64,000 nucleotides of DNA from Daldinia sp. FL1419 (GCA_025201765.1 MU623423.1:62001-126000), one strand, 5' to 3'. Positions 47,067 through 59,352 are shown, numbered from the stretch's first letter. The notes: generated from the sequence alone by a model not told the origin. Numbers and translations: made by a program.

Positions 47067-48907
47067 ATGCATTCATACTGGCACTACAAGTACGAGATGG
47101 ATACTAATATCACAGATGCTGCTCATGAAGGGACGCTGCATGGTCTCCTGGGACCTCCTTTTCCTTCTTCGGCCCTCGTCACAGCTACAGTGGTAGTATA
47201 CTTTCTATGGTATACCATATTCAACAAAGGTGGAAATGAAAAATTCAAGGCGCCTATTATAGGTCCTAGAGACACGATTAGAGCCAGATGGCTATTCTTC
47301 AGAAATGCGGCTGCACTTTTAAACGAAGGCTACGAGAAGGTAGGCAAAGTCCTCCGCGTATTGAGTCGAATGTTTATTAATAATAGTAGTATAAGGGTGG
47401 GATATTCAAGCTATCGGGACACGATATCCTTGTCTTCCCTGGCAAATATATAGCTGAGCTACGGAGTATGCCCGATGAGGAACTAAGTTCAATCCAGGCG
47501 AATATCGACGTAACAAACCCAGCATTCCACTGATCGTAGCGGTTCACTAACGGCTATTAGAATTTTGAAGGCCTATATTCAACCACTGCCATCCTCACTG
47601 AAGGAAATTTACATACTCGCACTATTCAAACGAGGCTGACGCCCAGACTTCGCCACCACGTACCGGTGGTTCAAGACGTACTAAAGAGACACTTCCGTGA
47701 AGAGCTTCCTACCGTCGAAGGTTAGTGTGTAACAAGTCTCATATAAGATTGCATGCGTATACGATCGCTAACGATGACTAACAACGGTAGGTGCTTACTC
47801 AAAAATAAAGGGGTTCCATTTGATCCTTCGTTTGGTATCTTTCATTGCAGCTCGTCACTTCGTGGGATCTCCCTTATGTGAAGATGAGGAATGGCTATCA
47901 GTAGCGCTGACGTATACTGAGAATGCCTTCAAAACCATCATTGTGCTGCGAATTTTCCCTGATTGGGCCAAATTCTTTGTTGCAGTCGTCCTTCCATTTT
48001 CATACAAGGTGAACTGGGCGCTTAGAAAGGCTAAGCGGATCGTCATCCCCCTCATCGAGGAACGACGCAGGTGTGAAAGAGAAGATCTAAATTATAAGAA
48101 GCCCGAAGATTTCTTACAGTATATGATGGACGGGGCCGGCGAGTTCGACGGTCAACCCGATAAGCTTGCTCACCGACTGCTGATACTCACGCTTGCTGCT
48201 GTCCACACTACGTCTATGGCCGCCACACAAACATTATTTGACCTGTGTGCGCATCCCGAGTATATTGAGCCATTGCGACAAGAAGTCCTGGAGGTATTAG
48301 AGAGAGAGGGAGGATACACGAAACAGACCTTGACGCATTTCAAGAAATTGGATAGTTTCATGCGAGAGTCTCAAAGACTTAACCCCCCAAGTCTACGTAA
48401 GCCCCTACCTACCACCATTAATTATATGAATAGGAAAAAAGAAAAAATCCTTTAACCAAATTCGTCTATTTAGTCGGATTCAAGCGGGCTGTTCGCAAGC
48501 CCCTGACACTATCTGACGGTACTTACCTCCCAAAAGGCGTTCATATAATGATGCCCATCGCGCCCGTTGTGCTCGATCCCGACGTGACCCCAGATCCCTA
48601 CACATTCGACGGCCTACGACACTACAACAACCGCGATAAACCGGGAGAGGCCCATAAACATCAATTCGCTACTACAAGTGATAACAATATCCATTTTGGA
48701 CATGGCAAGTATTCCTGCCCCGGTCGGTTCCTAGCAGGAAACTCGGTCAAAATGATCATCTCAAACATTCTGCTACGGTACGACTTTAGGTTTCCCGAAG
48801 GCGTTACAACCCGGCCACCTAACGTGTGCCTCCACGAATACGTGTTCCCAAATCCTGATGCTGAGATCGAGTTCATGGAGAGAGCCGAGAAATCTAGATG
48901 GGTATAA
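47067..48907 (+). CDS. cytochrome P450 A, gibberellin-cluster type
   Basis: Five exons (47067-47339, 47396-47509, 47561-47720, 47791-48396, 48474-48907) join in phase to 528 residues. It is a haem monooxygenase that probably hydroxylates the diterpene hydrocarbon. A hydrophobic anchor near residues 30-50 (SALVTATVVVYFLWYTIF) places it on the ER membrane. An early motif YEK-GGIFKLSGHDILVF is typical of the class. The I-helix reads LAAVHTTSMA (His in the acid position, Thr kept). The K-helix ExxR is FMRESQRLNPPS, and the haem loop is HFGHGKYSCPGRFLA with Cys466. The FMRESQRLNPPS block and the His-Thr-Thr I-helix resemble the CYP68/CYP503-like enzymes of fungal diterpene clusters; no CYP number can be given without alignment. 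It converges on the FAD oxidase gene with only 96 bases between stops. An alternative start is Met11 at 47097. Confidence 0.9.
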
Positions 48908-49003
48908 TAACAATTTGTTGTGATATCTTATTTCTATAACAAAGCTTCAAGAGGGTATACGAACAACAATATGGCCTCACCACGAACCTTTCACAAATGA
49001 TAA

Positions 49004-51017
49004 TTACATCTCCTTACTCAGTAGCCAACCGCCATTCTGCAGGCGTTGGAAAACCCTAGTGGGGTCATACGCCTTACTTACGTCTAATAGTTTCCTGAAG
49101 TTGTTCGGTCCGTAGCTAGATAAAGCATTTTGGCCATCGTACGCATCATTCATGAACCTGTAGCTGAGTTGAGAACCGTGAACCTTGGAAATGCCAGCGA
49201 GGCGCTGGCCTAAGCTCGCAATGAGATGCATAGCCGCAGCATCATCTTCTGGCTTTTCCCATTGTAGAGTACAATGAATCCCTAAGAAGGGGAATTAGTA
49301 AAGATTGCTAAGTTTGTCACACGCAAGATAAGGGGTCAAAGTACATGGTTGCTTGCAACGCGTTGACAAGGATGATGATCGAGTGTGGGGTTTAACCTAG
49401 GGTCTGGGTTTACCGGACGGACTCGCGTTGGGGATTTCGCGTTCTCTTGGAGCCCTCGAATTTGATAAAGGGGATCGACGGAAATATGACTCGATGCAGT
49501 AAATGGGAAAAGTGGTAGTGCTGGTAATGCTGGTAGTACTGAAATGAGATGAGAACTTACAATCTTGATTCACCATTTCCAACCCCAATGGCGTGTTAGA
49601 CGAGGCCTTCACAGCACTTTCCGAGAAAAGCTGTGAGCCATAGCTCATAGTCCATCCGGAGGCTATCGCTTGCTCCGCAAAAGAAGCATACGCCGCATAA
49701 CCGTCGTGGTATGTCGCGTTATCCCACTTGTGCGGTAGTGTCACCACATAATGCCTGTTCCGCCAAAAAACAAATCCAAATTAGCCAACCGGGCGCCATC
49801 CACGATACAGAATAAACCAATCATGTAGGGAGTTTGAATCCACACATACCTCAAGGGGGCCGTGCCCGGATCAGGGAACTGAGGACTCGGTACAGCTAGG
49901 TCTGCCTGGGTTCCAATCGTAGAATTACCATCAGTCGTAGGCTCAATCCCGTAGAACGGTTTGAAGACGTCTGGAAATTCGACAGCATCCGCATAGAAGA
50001 GCCAAATAAAGGAATCCGGAGAACTGGTATCTTGCGATAATCCGAAAGCGAGACTGGCCTTGTCATCGTCCGAAGCCAAACGCCCATACTCTACGAGCGC
50101 ATTCAAGAGTTCCTGGTTTTTATCAGATGAGAATGACCTGTACAGATACCACACTTTTTCGACAGGGATCGTTTTGAACGTGAATGAGGTAACGATGCCG
50201 TAATTTGGACCGCCTCCCCTGAGAGCCCATAATAGGTCTGCTGCATTTTCCTCGGTGGCGTGTATGATTGACGAATTCGCCAAAACGACCTCCGCCGCGG
50301 TCACGGAAGCAGCCGTGACGCCTGCAATGCTACTGAACCAACCTTGGCCGCCCGCGAGCGTCTGGCCCCCGACTCCAGGACTAGAGTCTCTAGCTCCATT
50401 GATAGACACTCCGCTACCACTTACTATTCAATATTAATAACTATTGGTAGGTAGGTAGTTACACTATCGAGGGCAAGTTTAGACGGCTCACAAGTTTTGT
50501 ATACTTCCCCCCAACGCCTGCCTGTCCCTATGGTCACACTGCTGCGGTCTGCACTGAGGGAGATGCCGTTAAGATTAACTAGATCTATAACAACTCCCTG
50601 CTGGACATTACTATGGTTTTTATTGAAGTCGTGCCCACCGCTCCGGATAGAGAAAGTCGTGTTGGTAGATGTTATAAGGGATAATACATCCGCCACATCT
50701 TTAGAGCTAGCAGGAGATACGATGCACGATGCATTTTGCCAGCAATTGGAAGACCTGGTATGCGTTAGGTTAGCCGTAGGTGAAGTCGAGTTGCACCAAG
50801 TTAGAATATACCAAGGAATAATTGTGCGATTGAGGTAAATATCCGACTGAGAACTAACGTATTCCGGGATTTCGACTTCGCTCGGCTCTTCTCTAAAATG
50901 GGTCTGCAATAAGTCACATGCTGTCGACGCCCTAGAAGCAGCTTCGACGACGAGGAGAAGAAATATAAAAGCATATATACTTGGTAGCATCGCTGGTCTC
51001 GACCGAATATTCGACAT
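49004..51017 (-). CDS. secreted FAD-linked oxidase, berberine-bridge-enzyme-like
   Basis: Four exons on the minus strand (51017-50465, 50423-49850, 49754-49561, 49281-49004) join in phase to 532 residues. A signal-anchor stretch (YAFIFLLLVVEAASRA, residues 15-30) suggests entry into the secretory pathway. The FAD-binding PCMH domain shows FSIRSGGHDF with His129, the histidine that covalently holds FAD, and GVVIDLVNLNG. The BBE-type C-terminal segment ends YDPTRVFQRLQNGGW. The region where bicovalent members carry the second, cysteinyl FAD link reads VGGQTLAGGQGWFSS, without Cys, so single covalent attachment is expected. Such enzymes oxidise alcohols or C-H bonds, using oxygen, in many fungal pathways. 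Intron 3 is about 280 bases, unusually long here. The splice before SGSGVSING is the least certain. It is divergent from P450 B. Confidence 0.88.
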
Positions 51018-51945
51018 GCTTATTCCCGCCGTTCTAATATTAAAAGTACTATACACAAGCAAGAGCAAAAGCTTCAGAATTCTAACAATGAAATAAAACT
51101 AGGTAAACGTAAAGGAGTACACAGAAAATATTTATACCTAACGTAAACGTGAGACGATAGGGAAACAAATCTCCTGAAGCACGAATGATTATGATCCTAT
51201 TCCAACCTAAGTCGTTGCTATAGTTAGAATTTCTTTGCCCTAGGTTAGGTATCTCAGTGGCACGGGGAGTCCAAAGATACCATCATCATTCACCTTCGCC
51301 CGTGCCTCTGCACCAGTATGGCTATGCAAGTCCGGTGGGTTCTTTACTTAGTATCAGCCTTACTTCGCCGACGGGCGTGGTGATGAGTCCTATTATTATT
51401 AAGTAAGCATCGTGTATTGTATTGGTGGACTCAGGGACGGGAGGATTCTGACGGGAGGATTCGACGTACCGGCAATTGTCGAATGTGCCGTTTATCATTG
51501 ACATAGTAAGATCGGGCGCGTAGAATCAGAACGTAGCATTCGGCTGATCCTGTTGAGATGCATTACGTCCGTAGGGACATAACGTAGTAGGACTCGGGCA
51601 ATGATACCATAAATAGGAAAAGCTGAATATGTCAATCATACCCTAAGGTACCCATCGCTATTAGCCTTGCATATCTAATTTATTGTAAGAGATATACACA
51701 TTCAAGCCGTATAGTCTTGGAATTCCGCCTTCCGTAAGCCCGTTGTACGTTGGTTACTCTTCAACAATATTATATTTAAATATGTAATAAAGCCCATTAA
51801 TGATTCCTGGTTGCTTCCTGGTAGTTACACACATGCATACTAGGATAAATTCACGTACTGCTTAATGTAGCCCCTTTTAACATTAGGTATTCGCGAGACT
51901 CTATAATCATCAATTTTAGTATTGACGATAGTGACCTTTGCGGCC
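51018..51945. promoter_or_regulatory. divergent promoter region, FAD oxidase / P450 B
   Basis: A 928-base AT-rich region between two start codons. TATAATC lies about 40 bases before the P450 B ATG. No gene is supported; a 60-codon minus frame at 51322-51504 has no features. Confidence 0.55.
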
Positions 51946-53992
51946 ATGTTGAAACTATTTGGTTTCTTGCTCGTTTTTTCTCTGGCAACATGGCTTGCAA
52001 AATTCTTATACCAAGGCTTCAAGATAAGAAGATGGTTTCGACAGCTAATAGCTCAGGGAATCGTTAGTACCTAAGCCCTGATCCTAGAAGTGAAATGTTA
52101 TTATGGAAATAGTATCAACATTGAGCTGACCACCTACTAGCCCGTCGTGCAACCTCACTCGCTGCTGCTCGGTCATCTCCCTATCATGAAGGGGTTGAGT
52201 ACTGGTCTTCCAGACGACGCTCATTTTACATACGGCAATCTCAAGATCTATCTGAACTGGAGAAAGTACTTTCCAGGGGAGGTTAAATGTCCTCCTGTGA
52301 TTTACCTCGATCTCTGGCCGTTTTTCCCACAGCCAATCGTTTACATTAACAGCCCGGAGGCTTGCTCTCAACTTACTCAAGAGCACACCCAACCGCGGCA
52401 TCCAATGCATCGCTGGGCATTGACTCCAGTCACCAACGGGAAAGATCTAATTAGTATGGCCTGTACGGATATGGCGGCGCATCGGCTGTGGCGTTCTAGA
52501 CTAAACCCGGGGTTTTCCTCTCGGAATCTGATGTTGAACATGCCTGCGTTACTTGAAGAGGTCGAGATCTTCGTAAAGCTACTAATAAACAATATCGGAC
52601 ACGGCGGGAATTGGGGGGTGCCGTTTACGCTTTATGATAGGGCAATAAGCCTTACCTTTGATGTGATAGCTCGCATTACGCTGTGAGTAGGTATAGCATA
52701 TGTACCTGTCTACTTCAGCTGAACCGATAGTTTTCAGAGATCTTCAACTCTACGAGCAGACCAAAGGGCCTGGGCCGCTATTCCAGGCCTTAAGTAATCT
52801 AATTCCATATTCAAAGGTAGATTCTCTCTGGAATAGGGTTGAAAGACTACTCCCTAAATATCGCAAGACGGTTTTTGAGAACAGAAAGGTCCTCCACGAC
52901 ACACTATTAAAGCAAATTGAACAAAACATATTATCCAATACCAAAGGCCATAAGACTATTGTTGACCTAGCCTTACAGGAGTGGCAAAGCGAATCTAATA
53001 ACCAAGATAATAGGCCAAGCCCTCAGTTCATCGAAACCGTCATTTCACAAATTAACTTTTTCTTATTTGCTGGTCATAATACCACAGCCCAAACAATGTC
53101 CGTCATTCTCCTACCAAGTCCAACTCAATCTCACGAAAAGGATGAAAAGGGGTTTGCTAACACTTAGAAGATGTTGGGCTCTGTATGAAGTTAACAGAAA
53201 CCCCGCTGTCCTAACGGCAGTCCGTGCCGAGTGCGAGGATGTCCTCGGGCCTGATATACGGAATGCGGCTGAAACTCTTGGATCAAAACCATACGAATCG
53301 AATAAGTTACGCTACACGAACGCAGTCGTCAGAGAAACGCTGCGTGTCCATAATCTTAGTGAAACGTTCCGCCAAGGGAGCTCGGATTTCAAGTTTAACT
53401 TGGATGGGACACTCTTTCCTACGGAAGGTTGCTGTGAGTAGTGATTGAAGCCCCTTATGTCTCAACTTGGTTGAATCCTTCAAGTATCATTATACAAATA
53501 GGGAAGATGGAGATGCTGAAAGGAGAGGTACTAATGCACAATATTATAGTAATTCAGACAGACCCCAGTACGTTACACATACGCGAGGATTTATGGCCAC
53601 GCGCGACGGAATTCCTACCAGAGCGATTCATAGTTCAGGAAGGACACCCCCTATACCCCGTCAAGAACGCTTGGCGGCCGTTTGAGATGGGTAGTATGAG
53701 ATGTATCGGCGAGGAGCTCGCTATGCTAGAAATAGCACTAGTCCTCGCATTCACGGTTCTGGAACTGGATGTCGACTTTGATAGGGAGGAATGGGATGAA
53801 TTACAGTCAGTAAACCTTACCCCTATATGGTTCGAGTCGCTACTATACCAAGACGAACTAACTTTTATTTCTATTAGGAAGTGCACCGGCCCGCCGGATA
53901 TGGTATTCGGTCAGCGTAATTATCGATGCGGAGAGGGAGTCGGTCGTATTAAGGATGATATGCCAATTCGCGCCAGACTGAGGAAGCGATAG
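51946..53992 (+). CDS. cytochrome P450 B
   Basis: Five exons (51946-52062, 52141-52682, 52738-53097, 53171-53433, 53502-53992) join in phase to 590 residues. The first exon supplies the membrane anchor (LFGFLLVFSLATWLAKFLY), and its junction gives RQLIAQGIPVVQPHSLLLGH, the expected hinge. The I-helix is classical: LFAGHNTTAQTICWALYEV. ExxR is VVRETLRVHN, the PERF motif is ATEFLPERF, and the haem loop is PFEMGSMRCIGEELA with Cys495. It belongs to a different P450 family from A and C and is longer than both. Codons are more AT-rich than in P450 C. The exon 4-5 junction (strong GTGAGT donor at 53434) falls in a variable loop and is the least sure. The likely role is oxidative tailoring of the diterpene; the substrate is unknown. 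Confidence 0.85.
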
Positions 53993-55191
53993 CCAGAATT
54001 AGACATATCAGTAACTTGCGATACTATCCAATCCCTTTGTCCTTTACTTGAAGAGCATGTAATGTAGTTCGACTGCTTGTTTGGCAGTACGTGAGCCGTT
54101 GAGCCAACTACATCGTTCATACAACACCTAATCCAAGGATAGAGGTTTAATAGGTAGTAGCCTTAATATATCAAAGCTACTTACTTTTCAAAGGCGTTAC
54201 CTAGACCCCCCCCCCCCCCTTTTCCCGGTTCTATATTGTCTTATAAGATAAATGCATTTAACGGTATTCGTTCACCGATCGCGAAGAAGGTCTTGGAAGT
54301 CCAGAAGTCCAGGACATGGATGCTTCGAGATATTGTTACCTTGAGGGAGTATGATCAGCGTATGTACGAGCGATGGGTGATAATGGTTTCATCATTTGAA
54401 AATAAACCATATAATTCGCCCTGCGGATATCGAATGGGGGTTGGCATACCACGGGAATCCTTCTGCAGTAAACCGGCACAGCTTTTTCATCTTGTTGGCT
54501 GCCGAGTAAGCACTTAAGAACTACCACCGTACCACCACATATAACATCCTTGCTTCATCATCTCTATCACACATAACCACGTTCCACCGCATACACCTAA
54601 AAATCAGGCGCTTCTCTTTCGCCAGCCGTCTCTGTCGATCATCCGGTCTGACCTGAAAAAAGGGCGAAGACGCGTAGGCTCTTACATGATGGGCGGTTGG
54701 CGCATATGGTATGAGTGACTAACACGAGTTCATTCCGTAAGCACACGCACACGCACTCGAATCGGGCAGATTACTCCAGGCATCACGATAGGTAGTCCAC
54801 CTTTCGGGATTTAGACGTCCGTCGGAAGGACCCCCGTTCGCCCCGCAACTTTAGGGCAGAGGATAATGATGTGCGTAAAGGACCGTGTAAGAATGATGGC
54901 GGGCTAGTCACAATATGATCCTTCCCGTTATTAGTTCTGTAGGTAGTTTCCGCTATACTGTGTAGATACATATAATGGCCTCGTACGGTAAGACACCGTA
55001 GCCGTCGTCGAATATGAGCATAAGGGTTATCTAAAGTTGAATTGATCGAAACTAATGGGTTTTCTAATCTCCTCCCAAACGCTCTAGCAACATATACTGT
55101 CAATCCAAGTGGGCCTAGAAGCTTCCAAGTCTACATACACCTCAAGCATCTTAACGAACGATCCACGTCGTGGGGAGCCCCCTCAGAAAGT
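53993..55191. other. intergenic between P450 B and membrane protein gene
   Basis: This is 1.2 kb between two convergent 3' ends. It holds a C14 run (54206-54219) and short frames without features (54236-54517 plus, 54783-55103 minus). No gene is supported. Confidence 0.5.
54206..54219. repeat. C14 homopolymer
   Basis: Fourteen consecutive C on the plus strand; length may be unreliable in any assembly. Confidence 0.8.
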
Positions 55192-56708
55192 TCACACTTG
55201 GGAGGCTCGTGGACCATGAGTTTCCCACGGGTGAATCTGTGCCATATAATTTCCCTCGCGCGCATCCAGATCAAACAACTCGGTGCTCCCACCGGTCTTA
55301 TTCCAAGCGTCCCGGCTATCAGGAGGTCGTTGGTCATGCGACTTAGTCCTGTTTGAACTCTCGTCCCCATCGCGAGACGCTTTCCAGCGAATGTACCCGG
55401 AGCCGGAGGATTTTGTGTTGACAAGTTTGCTGCTGGACTTGAGCGAAGGCACCTTCACAGTTCTCAATAGGCCAGGTATCATGGGTAACGACCCGCATAA
55501 CACCACGAAAGCTGGCTCGAGGACGGTGAAAATGATGGTGAGAGTTGTATTATCTAGTAGAATAAACGAATTTAGCATGGTGTCTTCTCTTGGATCATTT
55601 GGGCTATTATTGAAAGGATGACTTACACGTAGAGTCGTAAGGCGAGGTGTGAACCGGAGAATGATCGAGGAGCACCAGGCGCGCAAGCGTAATAGCCATA
55701 GCGCTTTTCAATATGTTAGCAGTTGAGCCCTTACTATCGCTATTTCGCTGTCGCGTTATAAAAAAAAGAAAAAAAAGAAAAAAAAAAACCCGAGGGTAAT
55801 GTGAAAATGAGGCCGTACAGAGTACCAAGAAGGAATATCAGACTGATATTGAGCTTTTCCGTAGACGAACGCTGCAGACTCCAAATAGCAGGTTGTGGGA
55901 GCACCAACACGATGATGTCGGTAAATAGATTCACAGCGGCAAAAGTGACACTTGACGCATGTGGCGGAAGACACTGTTCGGGGACACCCCAGATGCTACT
56001 CAGGGGCTGGCAGACGAGGAAGACGCCCAGTGTGCAACTTAAGAACCAAAGGATCGTCAGAGTCCCGACGGAATACACGCCCCATCTCATGTATTTTCGG
56101 CGGAGCGTGAAGATGCGAGCGTAAAGTGCCAATACGGACAATTTGGCAAAGACCATGGTGAAGTTGTAGCCAACCGAAATACCAAGTTCGACCTTTAATA
56201 CAAGTTAATTTCATGAAAAGCCTTTTGATCGAACTGGATCATCGACCCGTACCTTTCCAAGTTTAACGAGGTTATCGTGTTCCAAAACCCATAATAGATG
56301 CCTTCCAGTACCCCAAGCGGCCGCTGACCCCCATTAATGGCAATCCAAAGCCACAGGAGAATGATACCTAGGTGGGTAGGTAGGTAGGTAGGTGATTATA
56401 CTTACATAGACATGTCGAGATATTCAACTCGATCAACGGCAACTAGAATACTGTAAGTATAGGTGGCGAGCAAAAAAAAAAAAAAAAAAAAAAAAAAAGA
56501 CAATAATAATACGTACAATGGAGGCAATTGCAAGATAGTCGTCCCAACCAAGGGGAACACCACTGACTTTTCGCGCGAACAAGCGGATGAAAAATACCAA
56601 TACAGCCAGGCCGACGAAAGCACTGCAGACGCCAATGATAACCACACTCTGATTATCATTGATATGCGCCTCCTGGTAGTCGATTTCCTGCTGTGGAATG
56701 CTGCCCAT
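55192..56708 (-). CDS. rhodopsin-domain integral membrane protein (PTH11-like)
   Basis: Six exons on the minus strand (56708-56517, 56442-56406, 56323-56253, 56192-55819, 55703-55627, 55553-55192) join with all phases consistent to 370 residues. The layout is that of the large fungal rhodopsin-domain family: an extracellular start, VCSAFVGLAVLVFFIRLFAR as helix 1, GWDDYLAIASI, then AAAWGTGRHLLWV, LVKLGKVELGISVGYNF, FAKLSVLALYARIF, CTLGVFLVCQPLSSIW, NLFTDIIVLVLPQPAIW, LLGTLAMAITLARLV and LEPAFVVLCGSLPMI. Seven membrane spans are expected. The C-terminal tail of about 90 residues is hydrophilic and Ser-rich. Members are often annotated as GPCR-like, and some sit inside biosynthetic clusters without known function. 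Intron 1 carries an A27 tract. It is divergent from P450 C, which suggests shared control with the cluster. Confidence 0.8.
56472..56498. repeat. A27 homopolymer inside intron 1 of the membrane protein gene
   Basis: Twenty-seven consecutive A on the plus strand, that is T27 in the minus-strand transcript, just before the branch-site region of intron 1. A long poly-U tract there could affect splicing. Confidence 0.85.
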
Positions 56709-57665
56709 CCTGACAGGTACGTTGCGATATTTTCAATCCAAGCAGCAAGTTCTCTAGGACTTGGGGAAAAGAAGAGACGGAGAACACTTTACGATGTCAT
56801 GAAAATTGTAGACATAATCAGTCAGTCAGTCTTACGGGTTGGACAAGCTCCAGCTCATAGCCGTTAACAACTACCTGAGAAACTCTACAAAAATACGGCC
56901 GATCAGCCCCCAAAAGTCCAGTGCCACCATAATACTACGGCTGAGAAGGCTTCGCATGTGCAACCACACTCGCACACACCACTCACACGCTTCCCTCAGC
57001 GTCGAAGGATTCCTGGGAAACATTGTGGTCGAAGGATTCCAGCCATCTCGGATCGACGAAGAAGCAGAAAGCAAGGGCGTTGTTTGTCCCAGGCAATCAA
57101 GCCTGCAGCGGCATCTTAACCAGAGCCTACCTACACCCACGATGATATATGCACGTTGGAATAAACCACCACCTAAGACGCGCCGCGCCGTTCGGCAATT
57201 CGATTCTCGAGCATAGGATCACATGCATGACACGCCACAATGGCAATTTGGAGAACGTTTGCACGGTTGGCTCTTACAACGGCCCCCAGCCCAGCGGGAT
57301 AACCAACTTTTCGGCTCGCACAAGGAGCCTGAGAGGAGAAGGCTGCATGAAAAAATATAATTAATTTCCCCGTCTTATATGCATCCTGGAAGTTGGGAGT
57401 CATTGCAGCGTCGCATTTTACTTCCTTTCCATGTATCTACGGAACTATCTCGATATTCAATATAACCAGGGGACATGCAATTGATAGGTTTGATCGAGAA
57501 ACGGGGATACTCGACCGATAGTATTGAATAATCGAAATGTACGTAGGGTACACTCCCTAGTACTACCCGAAGAAGAATAAGAAGCCATTCGTTAGGTACC
57601 TAATCTCGAGTATCTCGCATATTGAGAGTAATTATCGTAGTTGGGCGTCTCAGGAAAAAGACGAT
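56709..57665. promoter_or_regulatory. divergent promoter region, membrane protein / P450 C
   Basis: A 957-base region between two start codons. It contains one TCGN5CGG word at 57494-57504 matching the AflR-type consensus, about 160 bases before the P450 C ATG; one such match per kilobase is expected by chance. Frames at 56839-57216 and 56871-57140 have no features. Confidence 0.5.
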
Positions 57666-59352
57666 ATGCCGATACTAATTGAGCAAGTCCTAAACGCCCT
57701 CACATGGGATCGTTTATTATTTATACTGCGGGCCATACTTGCTAGTTATCTCGCCACCGCCACCATCAACATCCTTTACCGCGAGTGGACCAAAGTCAGC
57801 GCACCGAGGATCGGGAAGAACCCCTGGGTCTCCGGCCTCTGGCGCGCCCGTGCCGAGTTCTCCAAGCACGGCAAGGAGTTGACCAGGGATGGCTACGTCC
57901 GGTACAAAAACTCTATGTACTGGGTGCAGACGGGGGACATGGAACGCCTGGTCTTGCCCGTTCGGTTTCTGGATGAGCTGCGCAAGCTCCCGAACTCGAT
58001 CCTCGATAGTAGGACAGCTGTAGTCGAGAGGAATCTGGGCTGGTATAATCGCGTCGATATCATTCTGAAGAGCACAGCTCATGTCGACGTATGCCGTACC
58101 CAGCTTGTTCAACACCTTCCTCAAGTAATCGATGATCAAGTGAAAGATCTTGATCGAATTTTCCAACTCGAACTCCGAGCTTGCTTTAGGAATAAAGGTT
58201 TGTTTTACATTCATTTGCTATCCGTGGCGACGACCTAGACTATGAGAGTTTATTGACGTGCCTAACCGCTTAGAATTTCATTTCTTCAATGCTGCGGAAG
58301 CATTCTTAAATATCGTCAACAGAAGCATGGCCAGGCTTCTAGTTGGCGAAGCACTGCATCGCGATGAGCAGTGGTTACGAGTAAGTCTAGATACGACGAC
58401 GAATACTGGAAGGCTATGTAGAGAATTGCAGGGGTATCCGGGACTACTTCGACCCCTAATCTACCCCTTTTTAGACGCACGCAAGATTCTAAATCATAAC
58501 TTCGATCTCGCGCAGAGACTACTCGCTCAAGTTGTTAGAGAAAGGCAGCGTGGCGACCAAAACATAGATATATTGCAATGGCTTATCGACAGCTATGGAG
58601 GGCTTGATGGTAAAGAACTAGATATCCCTTTCTTAACTAACCAGACTCTGTTCGTGGCTATTGCAGCAACACGATCTACCGCTAGTTCAATAGTAAACAC
58701 TATTTTTGACATTATATCACACCCAGAGTACCAGGACGATCTCCGCGGTGAAATAAAGGATGCGCTGGATACACACGGTGGATGGTGTCTCGGTGCTCTC
58801 CAAGATATGAAGAAGCTCGATAGTTTCATGAAAGAGTCCCAAAGGCTCAACCACCATATCCTGCGTAAGCCCTCCCCAAAACTACTACTAAATCATTCCT
58901 GGCTCTAATCCGTTCTAGTCTCATTCAACCGTAAAGTGCGCGACCAAGTCACTCTCTCAAACGGCGTCGCAATCCCTCCAGGAACATTTATCTCAACCCC
59001 GGCGTATTGGGCAGCTAGAGATCTCGATGGCCTAGCTTCAGATGGAGAAGTGTTCGACCCATGGCGATGGCTGCATCTACGGGAGGAAGCAGAACGACGA
59101 GGAAAAAGTACCGTGCCGTATCTCTCCAGCACCCCGAGTTCTCACGACTTGCACTGGGGGTACGGGCGGAATGCTTGTCCTGGGCGATTTATGGCCTCGG
59201 CGGAAGTCAAGCTACTGCTGGCGTGGGTGCTTTGGCATTTTGATGTATGTTTTCCAGAAGGGCGGACTTTGAGACCGGAGAGTCTGTTTATAGATGAGAG
59301 GGTTATTCCAGACCCAAGGCAGGAGATTGGGTTTCGGGTACGATCGTATTGA
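57666..59352 (+). CDS. cytochrome P450 C, diverged I-helix
   Basis: Three exons (57666-58197, 58274-58864, 58919-59352) join in phase to 518 residues. The N-terminal membrane anchor is LLFILRAILASYLATATI. It is related to P450 A by layout: KKLDSFMKESQRLN, the same intron position right after that block, and HWGYGRNACPGRFMAS with haem Cys461. Two departures stand out. The I-helix reads VAIAATRSTASS, where the related P450 A has LAAVHTTSMA, so the residue before the conserved Thr pair is Arg-Ser rather than His-Thr. Trp also replaces the usual Phe at the start of the haem loop. Codons are more GC-rich than in P450 B. It could be a paralogue of A with a changed substrate or reaction. Its 3' end faces that of the acyltransferase gene, 149 bases away. 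Confidence 0.9.

Noticed and set aside
56433..56516. Poly-Phe extension of the membrane protein reading through the A27 tract
   Set aside because: Strong donor GTACGT and an acceptor at 56443-56444 give a consistent six-exon model; the poly-Phe reading is intronic.
57494..57504. TCGN5CGG word as an AflR-type binding site
   Set aside because: One match is expected per kilobase by chance and the other cluster promoters did not show it on reading; not enough to call a site.
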